DNA from: Bacteroidales bacterium
GTDB lineage: Bacteria; Bacteroidota; Bacteroidia; Bacteroidales; VadinHA17
Reading direction: 5' to 3'
Assembly: GCA_011620595.1 (NCBI GenBank)
Contig: WOYX01000034.1
Span: 20,056 to 84,055, forward strand
DNA length: 64,000 bases
Position 1 is the first letter of the stretch; the number at the start of each line of letters is the position of its first letter. Under the pieces are notes generated by a model. The model was not told the origin of the DNA, did no database searches, and saw only the letters and a list, made by a program, of their open reading frames with translations. Below are positions 54,215-63,915 of this stretch, piece by piece. Made by a program: the position numbers and the translations under genes.

Positions 54215-57031
54215 ATGAAAAAAACATCTCTTGTTGCCTGGTCTGCCTTCTTCCTGATCATGCTGGTCACGGCAATATTCTACCTGAGCCTCTACAGGAA
54301 CCAGATAGAATATTCCAACAAGCTGCTTGACAGACAGGTAATGATAGCCGGCTCCGACATTGACAATACCAGCATGTATATTGTCAGCGACCTTACGGAG
54401 CTTGATTTCTCGGATGATTTCTCCGGTTTTTTCACCGATGAAATTACCAATGAGCGGGTCACGGAGAGGATGAAGCTTTACTATTCCAAGTATGAGGATA
54501 TCATTGTCGGGCTTATGCTGTACAACACCTCGGGTGATGTCTATACCCTCTTCAAGGATGAGGAGAGGAATGCATGGCTCGACGGATCATACAAAGCCCA
54601 GTCAGTGCCAGAGATATTTGAGACAGAGCATCTGGAGTCCGAACGTGACCGCTACAAATACTATCTGCCGGTATTGAATGACGGACAGGTTCTCGGCAAC
54701 CTTGTGATAACAGTTGATTTCAAAAAGTATTTCTCCAGGATCTTTACCAAGTACAATCTTGAGCAGTACCAATGGCAGTGGGTGGTCAATGACACCGGTG
54801 AAATAATCTTCGACAATCACGGTGGTGAGATAAGTTACAACCATCTGAATAAAATTGCAGAAGGCATCTCTCTGGGCAGCTCGGGGAGGCTCACACACAC
54901 CATGGAGCAGGATGGCCTCAGCAACGAGGTAATCTCTGCCTATTACCCGGTGACGCTCCTTGGACTCGATTTCGGGATGGTCTTTTCAGCCCCGACGGAT
55001 TTTTTTCGGAAGTATATCGTCAGGAACTCGCTCATCCTGGGCCTGCTGACGATGCTGACACTTATTTTCATTATCATATTGTTCCGCTATGCCTCTGGGA
55101 GACAGGAACGTCAGCTGAAAAAGAGTACGGAGTCGGAGAAGACTCTTCTCTCATTGATGGATAAGATGCCTGCCGGCATCATCGTCTACAACGCCGGCCG
55201 CGAGATACTCACCGCAAACAGGGAGGCGGCACAGCTCTTCGGTTATGAGACTGAAAGTGAGATGACCGGCAAGCTGGTGCCCGACCTGTCAGGCAGTGAG
55301 TTTGCGGGGGACTTTGCAGGCCGGAACGGTAACGGTAATATCATCAGGCTGGGAGGCGCCTCAGGGGAGAAGGTGATCTTCCGCAACAGCATCCCGGTGC
55401 AGTATCACAGCGAGAGCGCTACACTCGATGTCCTTATTGATGTAACCTCACTGGAGCTGGCACGCCGGCTTGAGGCAGATGCAAATATTGCCAAGTCGGA
55501 GCTTCTGGCGCGCATGAGCTTTGAGATACGCACTCCACTGAGTGGCATCCTTGGTATGACCGATATGCTCAACAGGGCGAAGCTGTCGGAGGAGACAAAG
55601 GAGGTGGCCATGCTGCTCAGACGGTCGGCCGATCTGCTTCTCAACATCATCAATGATATCTTTGATGTCTCAAAGGTTGAGACCGGCAAGATGATACTCG
55701 ACGAGATCCCGTTCCGGCTCCGGGAGCAGATCGACTATTGCATCAACCTCGTCAGGAGGGAGAACCCTGACGCCGCAGTGAAGATAACCTCATCGGTTGA
55801 GCAGTCGGTGCCGGAGAGCCTCATCGGAGATCCCTACAGGCTGCGTCAGATCATCACCAACCTGCTTAACAACTCCCTTGCCGGGACAAAAACGGGAGAA
55901 ATAAGGGTTGAGTGCAGGGTAAAAAGCACAGAGGGGAACCGGTTCTTCCTCGAGTTCACCATCACCGACACCGGCACCAACTACACCAAAGCCGAGATCA
56001 GGAAGCTGTTCGGCGACTATATCACCAATCTGAGCGAGCGTTCCGACTGGTCTGAAGACCTGAAGCTTGGACCTGTGCTTGCACGTCAGCTCACTGAACT
56101 TATGGGCGGCGAACTGCATGCCGAGAGTCCGGCCGGCAAAGACTCCTCCGGAAAGGAGAGAGGACTGAAGGTGACATTCACCGTCAGCGTCCACCTGAAT
56201 GAAAAGATTTCCAAAGATATAGATCTCAACCGCTACAGCGAGACGAGTATGATACGCACTCTTGCCATCACCGGCTCACATGGCCGTGATGATGATTTCC
56301 TAGGCATCATGCACCGCATCGGGCTCCCGGTATCAGTGACCAGCTTCCAGAAGCATACGGTGTCACAGATAAAAACCAGCCTGGGAGACGAGCAGAACAG
56401 ATATATACTGCTGGTTATCTTCGATGAGCCTGAGGCTGACGGCTTTGAGGCAGCCCGCGAACTGATGGAGGCAGGGATTACCAGCCAGCATATTGTGCTT
56501 ATGTTTACCTCCAGGGATCCCAAAGGCCACTATGCAAAGTGCGTTGACATGGGCATTGACCAACTTCTTGTCAAGCCTTTTGCGGGCGAAGATCTCATCA
56601 GTGTCCTCAAGGATCATTTCCCCGGTCTCAGGGAGCAAAGGGGCACCGTATCGTCTGACAGATCTGACATGCCCGAAATCCTTGTCGTTGACGATAACTA
56701 TCTCAACAGGAAGGTGGAAGGCTCGCTCCTGAAGGTTCTGGGCGTCAATGCCGAATTCGCCTCCGGCGCCGACGAAGCCATTGCGATGGCTGCTGCCAGA
56801 AGCTATGATCTTATCCTTATGGATCTTATCATGCCTGAGAAGGATGGTTTCGAGGCGGCAAAGACGATTCTCGCGATGGACAGCGCAGCAGTTATCGTGG
56901 CTCTCTCGGCAGATACCATGCCCGAAACCCGGACACGTGTGGAGCAGACCGGAATGAAGGAGTTGCTCTCCAAGCCGGTGACTGTGGAGGAGCTGAGAAG
57001 AGTGATAACCAGGTATCACAGGCAAGACTGA
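54215..57031 (+). CDS. Hybrid sensor histidine kinase with degenerate kinase core
   Basis: A 938-residue membrane protein with two membrane segments (about 8-29 and 270-295), a periplasmic sensor domain between them, a PAS-like domain (about 315-400), HisKA/HATPase regions (about 420-680) and two receiver-like domains. The H box reads ARMSFEIRTPLSGI: Phe436 stands where the phospho-acceptor His should be. The G1 box is DTGTNYTKAE, also unlike the active DTGIGI, though the N box (IITNLLNNSLAG) is kept. The first receiver (about 695-810) lacks the acidic triad; the second (about 830-938) is complete (VVDDNYLN, LMDLIMP, LSADT, SKPV). An ATG at 54167 would add 16 residues within rsgA. Confidence 0.9.
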   Translation: MKKTSLVAWSAFFLIMLVTAIFYLSLYRNQIEYSNKLLDRQVMIAGSDIDNTSMYIVSDLTELDFSDDFSGFFTDEITNERVTERMKLYYSKYEDIIVGLMLYNTSGDVYTLFKDEERNAWLDGSYKAQSVPEIFETEHLESERDRYKYYLPVLNDGQVLGNLVITVDFKKYFSRIFTKYNLEQYQWQWVVNDTGEIIFDNHGGEISYNHLNKIAEGISLGSSGRLTHTMEQDGLSNEVISAYYPVTLLGLDFGMVFSAPTDFFRKYIVRNSLILGLLTMLTLIFIIILFRYASGRQERQLKKSTESEKTLLSLMDKMPAGIIVYNAGREILTANREAAQLFGYETESEMTGKLVPDLSGSEFAGDFAGRNGNGNIIRLGGASGEKVIFRNSIPVQYHSESATLDVLIDVTSLELARRLEADANIAKSELLARMSFEIRTPLSGILGMTDMLNRAKLSEETKEVAMLLRRSADLLLNIINDIFDVSKVETGKMILDEIPFRLREQIDYCINLVRRENPDAAVKITSSVEQSVPESLIGDPYRLRQIITNLLNNSLAGTKTGEIRVECRVKSTEGNRFFLEFTITDTGTNYTKAEIRKLFGDYITNLSERSDWSEDLKLGPVLARQLTELMGGELHAESPAGKDSSGKERGLKVTFTVSVHLNEKISKDIDLNRYSETSMIRTLAITGSHGRDDDFLGIMHRIGLPVSVTSFQKHTVSQIKTSLGDEQNRYILLVIFDEPEADGFEAARELMEAGITSQHIVLMFTSRDPKGHYAKCVDMGIDQLLVKPFAGEDLISVLKDHFPGLREQRGTVSSDRSDMPEILVVDDNYLNRKVEGSLLKVLGVNAEFASGADEAIAMAAARSYDLILMDLIMPEKDGFEAAKTILAMDSAAVIVALSADTMPETRTRVEQTGMKELLSKPVTVEELRRVITRYHRQD

Positions 57032-57034
57032 CGC

Positions 57035-58153
57035 ATGGCCCTGAATATTACCGGTCTCGATGCTGAAGAATTCCTTGCCCGCAGGGCGGAGATGCCGCTG
57101 GTGGATGTAAGATCCCCCTCCGAATATGCATACGGGCATGTCCCCGGTGCGGTGAACATACCACTCTTTGATGACAGTCAGAGGGCGGAGGTGGGCACCC
57201 TCTTTAAAAAGCAGGGCAGCACCCCCGCGGTGCTTCGGGGCATTGAGCTGGCAGCACCAGAGATGCCGGCAAAGCTCAGGCAGGCGCTGGCGCTGGCCAC
57301 GGGAAGACGGCTGCTGCTCTACTGCTGGCGGGGAGGGATGCGCTCCGAAGCTATGGCGTGGCTCTTCCACACAGGAGGAATAACGCCCCTGCTCCTCACC
57401 GGGGGTTACAAGGCCTACAGAAATTATATCCTGACAGATCTTTCCCGGAAGAGAGATTACATCATCCTGGGAGGTCTTACCGGAAGCGGCAAGACAGGGA
57501 TACTGAATCATATGGACAGTGCGGGGGCACAGGTGACAGACCTGGAACGGCTGGCATCACACCGGGGGTCGGCATTCGGAGCCCTGGGACAGCCACCGCA
57601 GCCCTCATCTGAACACTTTGCCAACCTGTTGTATGAAGATCTCTCCGGCAAGAGAGATGGTGAGGCTATATGGCTGGAGGATGAGAGCCGCAATATAGGA
57701 TCGGTATTCATGCCCGACAGCTTCTTCGAACAGATGCAAAAAGCCCCGGTGGTTGCCCTGATGATGAGCATAGAAACGCGCATGCCGCGACTGCTTGGGG
57801 AATATGCCTCTTTTCCCCTGGAACAGATCACCGCCTCGGTGATGAGAATATCGAAACGGCTGGGGGGCGACAGGACCAGGGAGGCGATCCAGGCGCTGCA
57901 GAGAGGCGACTTCAGCACTGCCATAAGGATCACCCTTGAATACTATGACAAATCATACCGCTACGGCCTGTCAAAGAGGCAGGAGAGACAGGTGATATAT
58001 GTGGAGACGGATACCGATGATGTGGCGGTGAATGCCTCAAAAGTGGCAGCTGCGGCCGCTGAGATGGTGTCCGGTGGTCACTCTTTCCTGAGTGATGAAG
58101 CATCAACCCGTCTGAAGACCTTGTCTGACCGCCTCGCCTGCACAGGCAGCTGA
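57035..58153 (+). CDS. mnmH: tRNA 2-selenouridine synthase
   Basis: A 372-residue MnmH (SelU/YbbB) that converts 2-thiouridine at the wobble base to 2-selenouridine through a geranylated intermediate. The rhodanese domain (about 5-130) keeps the catalytic Cys97 in YCWRGGMRSE, and a P-loop GLTGSGKT (147-154) begins the C-terminal domain. It implies a selenophosphate synthetase (SelD) elsewhere in the genome. The last 76 bases overlap the convergent U32 gene. Confidence 0.95.
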   Translation: MALNITGLDAEEFLARRAEMPLVDVRSPSEYAYGHVPGAVNIPLFDDSQRAEVGTLFKKQGSTPAVLRGIELAAPEMPAKLRQALALATGRRLLLYCWRGGMRSEAMAWLFHTGGITPLLLTGGYKAYRNYILTDLSRKRDYIILGGLTGSGKTGILNHMDSAGAQVTDLERLASHRGSAFGALGQPPQPSSEHFANLLYEDLSGKRDGEAIWLEDESRNIGSVFMPDSFFEQMQKAPVVALMMSIETRMPRLLGEYASFPLEQITASVMRISKRLGGDRTREAIQALQRGDFSTAIRITLEYYDKSYRYGLSKRQERQVIYVETDTDDVAVNASKVAAAAAEMVSGGHSFLSDEASTRLKTLSDRLACTGS

Positions 58154-59337
58154 ATGGAGCAGAGCTCTCCCTTTGGTACTGTATCAGCATCATTTTCCAA
58201 AGAATCCCTCAGTCCGGTGACGGTATACTCAACAATACCCGTTGTGGAACCTGTTATTATCAACTCGTCGCCGACGCTCAGGCTGCCGGTCTCCAGCCTG
58301 ATCTCAGCAACGCCAGGCCTGCTGAAGAAATTGGTGATCTTACCCAGGTAGATCTTTCTTTTTGTAGCTGCGGATCCGTAGGTGGTGCTCCACTCTCCCA
58401 GCCTCTGGCCGAGGTACCAGCCGTCCCAGAAACCCCTGTTGAAGACGGTCTCCAGACGGCTCATCCAGCCGCTGACCCTCTCCGGTCCGAAGGTGCCCTC
58501 CGCCACTGCTGCGGCAGCTTCACTGTAACACTCCGTGACGCACTTCACATACTCTGCAGGCCTGGCCCTGCCCTCTATCTTCAGCACCCTGGCGCCGGAC
58601 TCAATGATCTGATCGAGGAACCCTATGGTGCAGAGATCCTTGGGTGACATAATAAATTCATTGTCAATGGCCAGCTCATACCCTGTCTCACGGTCGGTCA
58701 CGGTATAGCCTCTCCGGCATGTCTGGTAGCAGTTGCCCCTGTTCGCGGAGGCATTGTACTCGTGCAGGCTCAGGTAGCACTTTCCCGAGACAGCCATGCA
58801 GAGTGCGCCGTGGACGAACATCTCCAGCCTGATGAGCTCACCGCCGGGACCGCGGATATCATCACGGATGATGGTGTCATGTATCTTCCGTACCTGCTGC
58901 AGGTTAAGCTCACGCGACAGAACGGCCACATCAGCCCACTGGGAGTAGAACCTGAGCGACTCACTGTTTGAGATGTTAAGCTGTGTTGACAGATGTACCT
59001 CCAGACCTCTCTCCCTGGCTGCTGTGATGGCTGCCTGGTCAGTGGCTATGACGGCTGACACGCCGGCGCTGACGGCAGCATCGAGTATCGCCCTCATCTC
59101 ATCCATCTCATCGTCATACATGACGATATTCAGGGTGAGGTAGCTCTTCATCCCGTTATCCCTGCACAGCTCCGCCAGTTCCTGCAGATCATCAACGGTG
59201 AAGTTATCCGAGGAACGGGCCCTCATGTTCAGCCTGCCCACGCCAAAATATACCGAGTCAGCACCTCCTGCGACAGCTGCCCTGAGCGTCTCGCGTGAGC
59301 CGGCCGGAGCCATTATCTCTATGTCGCTTCTCTTCAT
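58078..59337 (-). CDS. Peptidase U32 family protein (TrhP/RlhA-like RNA hydroxylation)
   Basis: A 419-residue U32 protein. The signature EMFVHGALCMAVSGKCYLS (about 166-184) with its cysteines, and the CYQTCRRGY segment, are typical. Family members once called collagenase-like act in RNA hydroxylation (TrhP on tRNA U34, RlhA on 23S rRNA) using a cysteine-bound cluster. Which target applies here is open; the length favours TrhP-like rather than the longer RlhA. A beta-barrel C-terminal domain (about 330-419) is present. Its 3' end overlaps mnmH. Confidence 0.88.
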   Translation of the reverse strand: MKRSDIEIMAPAGSRETLRAAVAGGADSVYFGVGRLNMRARSSDNFTVDDLQELAELCRDNGMKSYLTLNIVMYDDEMDEMRAILDAAVSAGVSAVIATDQAAITAARERGLEVHLSTQLNISNSESLRFYSQWADVAVLSRELNLQQVRKIHDTIIRDDIRGPGGELIRLEMFVHGALCMAVSGKCYLSLHEYNASANRGNCYQTCRRGYTVTDRETGYELAIDNEFIMSPKDLCTIGFLDQIIESGARVLKIEGRARPAEYVKCVTECYSEAAAAVAEGTFGPERVSGWMSRLETVFNRGFWDGWYLGQRLGEWSTTYGSAATKRKIYLGKITNFFSRPGVAEIRLETGSLSVGDELIITGSTTGIVEYTVTGLRDSLENDADTVPKGELCSIQLPVQARRSDKVFRRVDASSLRKE

Positions 59338-59359
59338 CCCTGTAGCCGTCTGTTGCCTC

Positions 59360-60499
59360 TTATTTGTTAAGAATGATCCTCATGCAGCATCCATTGCCGG
59401 GCTCGGAACGGAGAACAAAGATCTTGCCCCCGTGATACTCTTCAATGATCCTCTTAGAGAGGGAGAGACCCAGTCCCCAGCCCCGTTCCCTGGTCGAATA
59501 GCCGGGTTTGAAGATGGTCTTGAAATCTTTCCTCGGAATACCCCTGCCGGTGTCTTCCACATCAATGAAAGCCTCTTTCTCATTCTCGCTCAGGATGATG
59601 GTAATGGTTCCGCTGCCTTTCATTGCATCTGCCGAGTTCTTGACGAGGTTCTCGATAACCCAGCCTAGCAGAACGGCATTCAGTGGCACGGAGCTGCATG
59701 AGGAGGTGTTATTGACGACGGTGAGCCCGATGGTGGAGGCTATCCTCTTCCTCAGGTACCCTGCCGTTGTATCCGCCAGGGCAGGCAGGTCGCCGGGCTG
59801 AAGCTTCGGCTTTGACCCTATCAGCGAGAATCTCTCCGCAACCCTCACCAGTCTCTCCACGTCAGCAGGCAGCTCCTCGGCTATGTCAGTGCCGGGGTAC
59901 CTGCTGCTGATGATCTCGCTCCATGCTGACAGCGACGAGGTGGGTGTCCCAAGCTGATGGGCCGTCTCCCGCGAGAGCCCGACCCACACCTGGTTCTGTT
60001 CAGCCATCCGTGAGGAGCTGAAGGCAACGTATGCCACAGCAATGAACAGAAGGATCACTCCCAGCTGCACATAGGGGTATATCCTGAGCTGCCGGAGGAG
60101 TGTGCTCTCACGGTAATAGAGGTAGTCGCTGATACCGTCGCCGAGCTCCACGGTAATGGGTTCATTCCATTTCTCCATGCGGCTCAGCTCACGCTGAAGG
60201 GAGAGAGTGTCGGATGCAATACCTGAAGGAATATTCCGGTGTGATATTATGTTTTTGTTACCGTCGGTCAGAATCACCGGCACGGTGGTGTTATCCTCGA
60301 TGATCCTGAAGAGGAATTCGAAGTCATCAGACGTGACCAGCCTTCTTGTTGCCTCAGCCCACTGTTCAGCCTTCTTCTTCTCTTCCAGCTTGAGCTTTGT
60401 CACAAGCTGCCGGGTGTAAAAGAGTGATCCGAGGCCTATGATAACCGCGAACACCAGGAGCAATATCTTCCATACCAGCTTCTTACGGTAGATGTTCAT
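59360..60499 (-). CDS. Sensor histidine kinase
   Basis: A 379-residue kinase with two membrane segments (about 8-29 and 138-158) around a small periplasmic or sensor domain. The H box is HQLGTPTSSLSAW, a form of HisKA with Gln after His that is common in Bacteroidota. The ATPase boxes are intact: NLVKNSADAM (N), DTGRGIP (G1) and GWGLGLSLSKRIIEEYHGG (G2). No response regulator is adjacent, so it may signal to a distant partner or to the receiver of the pseudokinase upstream; the latter is speculative. Confidence 0.9.
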   Translation of the reverse strand: MNIYRKKLVWKILLLVFAVIIGLGSLFYTRQLVTKLKLEEKKKAEQWAEATRRLVTSDDFEFLFRIIEDNTTVPVILTDGNKNIISHRNIPSGIASDTLSLQRELSRMEKWNEPITVELGDGISDYLYYRESTLLRQLRIYPYVQLGVILLFIAVAYVAFSSSRMAEQNQVWVGLSRETAHQLGTPTSSLSAWSEIISSRYPGTDIAEELPADVERLVRVAERFSLIGSKPKLQPGDLPALADTTAGYLRKRIASTIGLTVVNNTSSCSSVPLNAVLLGWVIENLVKNSADAMKGSGTITIILSENEKEAFIDVEDTGRGIPRKDFKTIFKPGYSTRERGWGLGLSLSKRIIEEYHGGKIFVLRSEPGNGCCMRIILNK

Positions 60500-60502
60500 T
60501 GC

Positions 60503-63154
60503 TCACCTCTTTTTTCTGAGTAAAATTTTCAGGGGACTCTCCTTCACCTCCTCGCGGCTCTGTGCGGCCGGAGTGGCACCCTCTTTTCCCTCTTCCCAGG
60601 TGATGGTGAACCTGGGCTTGTCCTCAGCTGGTTTTGTAATGAGTGTATCTGACCTGTACCAGCCGTACTCCTCATTGAGAATCCCCTTCAGCTCCTTCTT
60701 CTCCAGGGCTATGTCTGTCTTAATGTTATCCTGTGCCTGTCCGAAGTCGTATTTAACTTCCGTCTTGCCTCCGACAGACACTATCTTCAGCGGGACGGTG
60801 GCCTTGCCGCTGCCGTCGACCGTCACCTGTCCGAAGGAGCTCACGCCGCGATTGCGGTCCCTGGCCTTGCGGCTCATTACCTCCGATAACAGGAGGCGCA
60901 GGTGATATGAATAATCGCCATTGAATTTGTGACTGCCGTAAAGGGTGAAGTTCACGGCTGAGGAGTTGATGAGCATCCTCGGGATAGAGACACTCTCGCT
61001 TTTGATAAAGAGGTCATTCTCCATCCTGGAGAAGGAGATATCCTTCAACTCATCCAGGTCAAGATATGACGAGAGGCTCTCTGCCGGCCCGAAGTCCGAC
61101 AGCCTGCCTTCCGTGATCACAAGATGTGCCTCGGCTATGAGCTCCGGCCTGATGATCCTGAAGAGAGAGTCGAGGGGAGACAGCATGTTAACGGATCCGG
61201 TAAGATTACCACGGAGATTGTCACTCACAATGAAGCTCTGCCCGAAGTTATTGAAGGCGGTAAATGCGCTGTTGATATCAGCACCCTCAACATTAAGCCT
61301 GACCCTTGCAATATAATCGCTCTCCTTCTGCTTGCCGAGCATCAGTTCTCCCTCAAGGAGCCCCCCCAGGCCTCCTGCACTTATATCTTTGAAGGTGAAA
61401 ACATAAGGCCTGTAATCAATTGCGGTTTTCAGGTCTGACGCCCTGAAGCCCTTGAATACCAGGCTGTCAGCAGCAAACCTCACATCTGCGGTAACCGATG
61501 TCGGGAAGATATCCCTCTTCTTTCCTTCACTCCGTTCACTTACAGTGTCACTGACAGTGTCACTGACAGTGTCTCTTACCGCGAACTTTTCCGGGATGAA
61601 CATGTCCGTGCTGACATCCCCGCTGACATAAAGCATCACCGGCCGTCCCGAGAGCCACGGTGTGAAGTCGCGCATGGAGGCATCGATGATGAAGTGCTGC
61701 TCCCCGTAGGTTAGAGAGAGGCTGTCAGCAACCAGGTCATTCATGACGGTTACAGAGCCGTTAATCTCAGAGAGTGACGCCCCCTTTTCACCGAATGACG
61801 CTCCGAAGTCGCGGAACAGAAGAGATACCTCCGGATTGAGCACAGGCAGTGTGGCCGCTCTCAGCTTCATGGTGTCGGGCAGTGTTCCCGAGAGACGTAT
61901 GCTTCCCGACAGCAACCCGGTCTGATCATGAATAAAACCCGGTTTTATTATTTTGCCCAGGTCGTCAAAGTCGAGATCACCCTCAAGGCTCAGTATTATG
62001 TGGGGAGAGGTGAGGTCGTTAAGCATGAATGAGCCTTTCAGGCTTGCCGAGCCGTATGATGCCTCAAGCTGGTCAACAGTAAAACGGAATGTCTCCGGAC
62101 TGTTGCGTGCGCCGTTTGTCATGCCGCCGCGGAACTCAAGGTTGTTGACCCTGAAGCCTGATGCCGTGTGACTCATCCTGCCGCCCGAGAGCCCGAAATT
62201 CATATCGATATGGGGGCTTCCTGCCTCACCGTAGGGGCCGTTGACTGTCAATCCAAGGTCCAGTATCCCTGACGGGGTGAAGCTGCCGGTGAGTGAACCC
62301 CGGCGCGCCGGAAGGAGAGCCGGGAGGGTGGAGATCTCAATCTTCTGCCCGGTGACGGTAAGATCCAGCTTCTTCGCGGAGAAGTTTACATTGCCGTCGA
62401 TGTCAAAGTCAAGCCCTGCCAGCTCCAGGGCCCCTTTTGCTATTGAGATTGAGTTGGCCGACTTGCGCATCCGGAGGCTGGCGGAGGCCGGCAGGTCGTG
62501 GAAATCCATACCCCCGATGGTGGCGGAGTCTACTTTGGCACTGAGAGCAGCATTGAGGAAGACACCCGTTTTGAATATCTCACCTCCGAGGGTAGCCTGG
62601 CTGATGTTGCCTGCTATCCTCATTTCGTTGCTTCTGTCATGCCATATGACCCCTATGTTCTTTGCACTTATATTTTTCAGCCTGACATTCTTCCCCCCTC
62701 CTTTCCTGCTGGCAAGAACCTCAAAGTTGATGTCACCCCTCTTGTCTGTAAGCATGCTGATCTCTCCGTCACTCACCATGATGGCTTTTACGGCTACGGT
62801 GCCGGTGAGCAGCGACGGGAGTGAGATCTTCAGTGAGAGCGAGGATGCGTAGAGCAGGGTGTCAGTATTATCACCGGCAAACTGTGTCATGTCATAGTAG
62901 GGCGACGGCGCAACAAGCAGGTTGTCAAACCTGGCACCTATGTTCGGGAATGTCGATAAAACCGTAAGTCGAAGTTTGCTGTATGATATTTTTGTGTTGA
63001 CCGCCTCATTGACTTTCCCGGTCAGTGCTGATGTGATCTTCTCCTGACGCAGCGAGGTGTAAATAACCAGTACTGCAAGGAGCGCCAGAAGCAGTCCGCC
63101 TGTAAGGAGAGCTATTTTCTTCACCCATCTCATTGTCCCCGCCGCTGCCGGCAT
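60503..63154 (-). CDS. AsmA family envelope protein
   Basis: An 883-residue protein with an N-terminal membrane anchor (about 12-32) and a long strand-rich body, in the AsmA/TamB-like group that bridges the membranes and moves phospholipids or limits outer-membrane protein assembly. The N-terminal AsmA domain (about 35-280) and C-terminal AsmA_2-like part (about 600-820; NFTLYGSHKFNGDYSYHLRL) are seen. A short repeat DTVS x3 (near residue 530) is encoded by 12-bp tandem repeats. The start at 63154 directly follows the pepE stop codon; an ATG at 63133 is an alternative. Confidence 0.87.
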   Translation of the reverse strand: MPAAAGTMRWVKKIALLTGGLLLALLAVLVIYTSLRQEKITSALTGKVNEAVNTKISYSKLRLTVLSTFPNIGARFDNLLVAPSPYYDMTQFAGDNTDTLLYASSLSLKISLPSLLTGTVAVKAIMVSDGEISMLTDKRGDINFEVLASRKGGGKNVRLKNISAKNIGVIWHDRSNEMRIAGNISQATLGGEIFKTGVFLNAALSAKVDSATIGGMDFHDLPASASLRMRKSANSISIAKGALELAGLDFDIDGNVNFSAKKLDLTVTGQKIEISTLPALLPARRGSLTGSFTPSGILDLGLTVNGPYGEAGSPHIDMNFGLSGGRMSHTASGFRVNNLEFRGGMTNGARNSPETFRFTVDQLEASYGSASLKGSFMLNDLTSPHIILSLEGDLDFDDLGKIIKPGFIHDQTGLLSGSIRLSGTLPDTMKLRAATLPVLNPEVSLLFRDFGASFGEKGASLSEINGSVTVMNDLVADSLSLTYGEQHFIIDASMRDFTPWLSGRPVMLYVSGDVSTDMFIPEKFAVRDTVSDTVSDTVSERSEGKKRDIFPTSVTADVRFAADSLVFKGFRASDLKTAIDYRPYVFTFKDISAGGLGGLLEGELMLGKQKESDYIARVRLNVEGADINSAFTAFNNFGQSFIVSDNLRGNLTGSVNMLSPLDSLFRIIRPELIAEAHLVITEGRLSDFGPAESLSSYLDLDELKDISFSRMENDLFIKSESVSIPRMLINSSAVNFTLYGSHKFNGDYSYHLRLLLSEVMSRKARDRNRGVSSFGQVTVDGSGKATVPLKIVSVGGKTEVKYDFGQAQDNIKTDIALEKKELKGILNEEYGWYRSDTLITKPAEDKPRFTITWEEGKEGATPAAQSREEVKESPLKILLRKKR
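61542..61573. repeat. 12-bp tandem repeat inside the AsmA-like gene
   Basis: The unit ACAGTGTCACTG occurs twice in full and once in part, and on the minus strand encodes DTVS repeated three times. In-frame changes in copy number would be tolerated. Confidence 0.8.
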
Positions 63155-63874
63155 TTATTTTTTCTTCCTGGCAAGCAGAAAGGAGAGATCGGAGCCGGGG
63201 ATCACCTCCACAGGCTCCCTGCCATACCTGAATATGCGGCAGTTGCGCGGGCCGATGAGAGAGAGCTTCCTATCCTCAAGGAGGAACATTGTTCCCTCGC
63301 GCAGACCGGCTACGAAGAGGTCCCTGTTGACCTCGATGAACTCCAGTATCCTCTGCTCACGGGTCTCCCCGGCATGGCCTGCAGGATTGGCGTCAAGGTA
63401 ATGGGGATTTATCTGGAAGGGTACAAGCCCGAAAGCTCTGAATGACGAGGGAGCCGTCACCGGCATGTCGTTGGTGGTCATGATGGTCGGGCATGCCACG
63501 TTGGAGCCGGCACTCCAGCCTATATATGGTGTGCCGCCAAGCACTTTCTTTCTGACAGCTGCTATAAGCCCGTTTTCCCTGAGGCATTTGAGAAGCATCC
63601 AGGTGTTGCCGCCGCCGACTACTATTGCCGGGGCGTCCATGACAGCCTGCACCGGGTCACTGAAGCGGTGAATGGATATGACGTCGTGACCCACCTCACT
63701 GAAACGCGTTCTCACCTTCTCCTCATAGGCATCGTATGAGAAGGTGACGGCCGCATATGGAATGAAGAGTGCCTTCACCTTCCTGGTGCCGAGGAACTTC
63801 CGAATATTGTTCCTGGGATACTCGAGATATGCCTCTCCGGCATTGGTTGAATTGCTGATAAGTAAAAGTCTCAT
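63155..63874 (-). CDS. pepE: Alpha-aspartyl dipeptidase (peptidase E-like)
   Basis: A 239-residue S51 peptidase that cleaves Asp-X dipeptides. The nucleophile Ser is in IGWSAGSNVACP (about residue 118-120), preceded by VGGGNTWMLL; a His is in NPHYLDA. The size and motif order match Salmonella PepE, which has Ser120. It is probably co-transcribed with the AsmA-like gene: the two share a stop/start junction. Confidence 0.9.
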   Translation of the reverse strand: MRLLLISNSTNAGEAYLEYPRNNIRKFLGTRKVKALFIPYAAVTFSYDAYEEKVRTRFSEVGHDVISIHRFSDPVQAVMDAPAIVVGGGNTWMLLKCLRENGLIAAVRKKVLGGTPYIGWSAGSNVACPTIMTTNDMPVTAPSSFRAFGLVPFQINPHYLDANPAGHAGETREQRILEFIEVNRDLFVAGLREGTMFLLEDRKLSLIGPRNCRIFRYGREPVEVIPGSDLSFLLARKKK

Positions 63875-63915
63875 ATCTGTCGGGTTTCCGTTTTATGTTT
63901 ACAACCTCAAGGTTT

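Noticed and set aside
56363-57511. 382-codon minus-strand frame across the hybrid kinase and mnmH
   Set aside because: It lies antisense to two well-supported genes (receiver domains and rhodanese domain), has no recognisable motif and an odd His/Pro/Cys-rich composition. It is a shadow of the high-GC third codon positions.
59360-60499. Second pseudokinase
   Set aside because: Although the H box has Gln after the His (HQLGTP), the His is present and all ATPase boxes are intact; this is a normal variant in the phylum.
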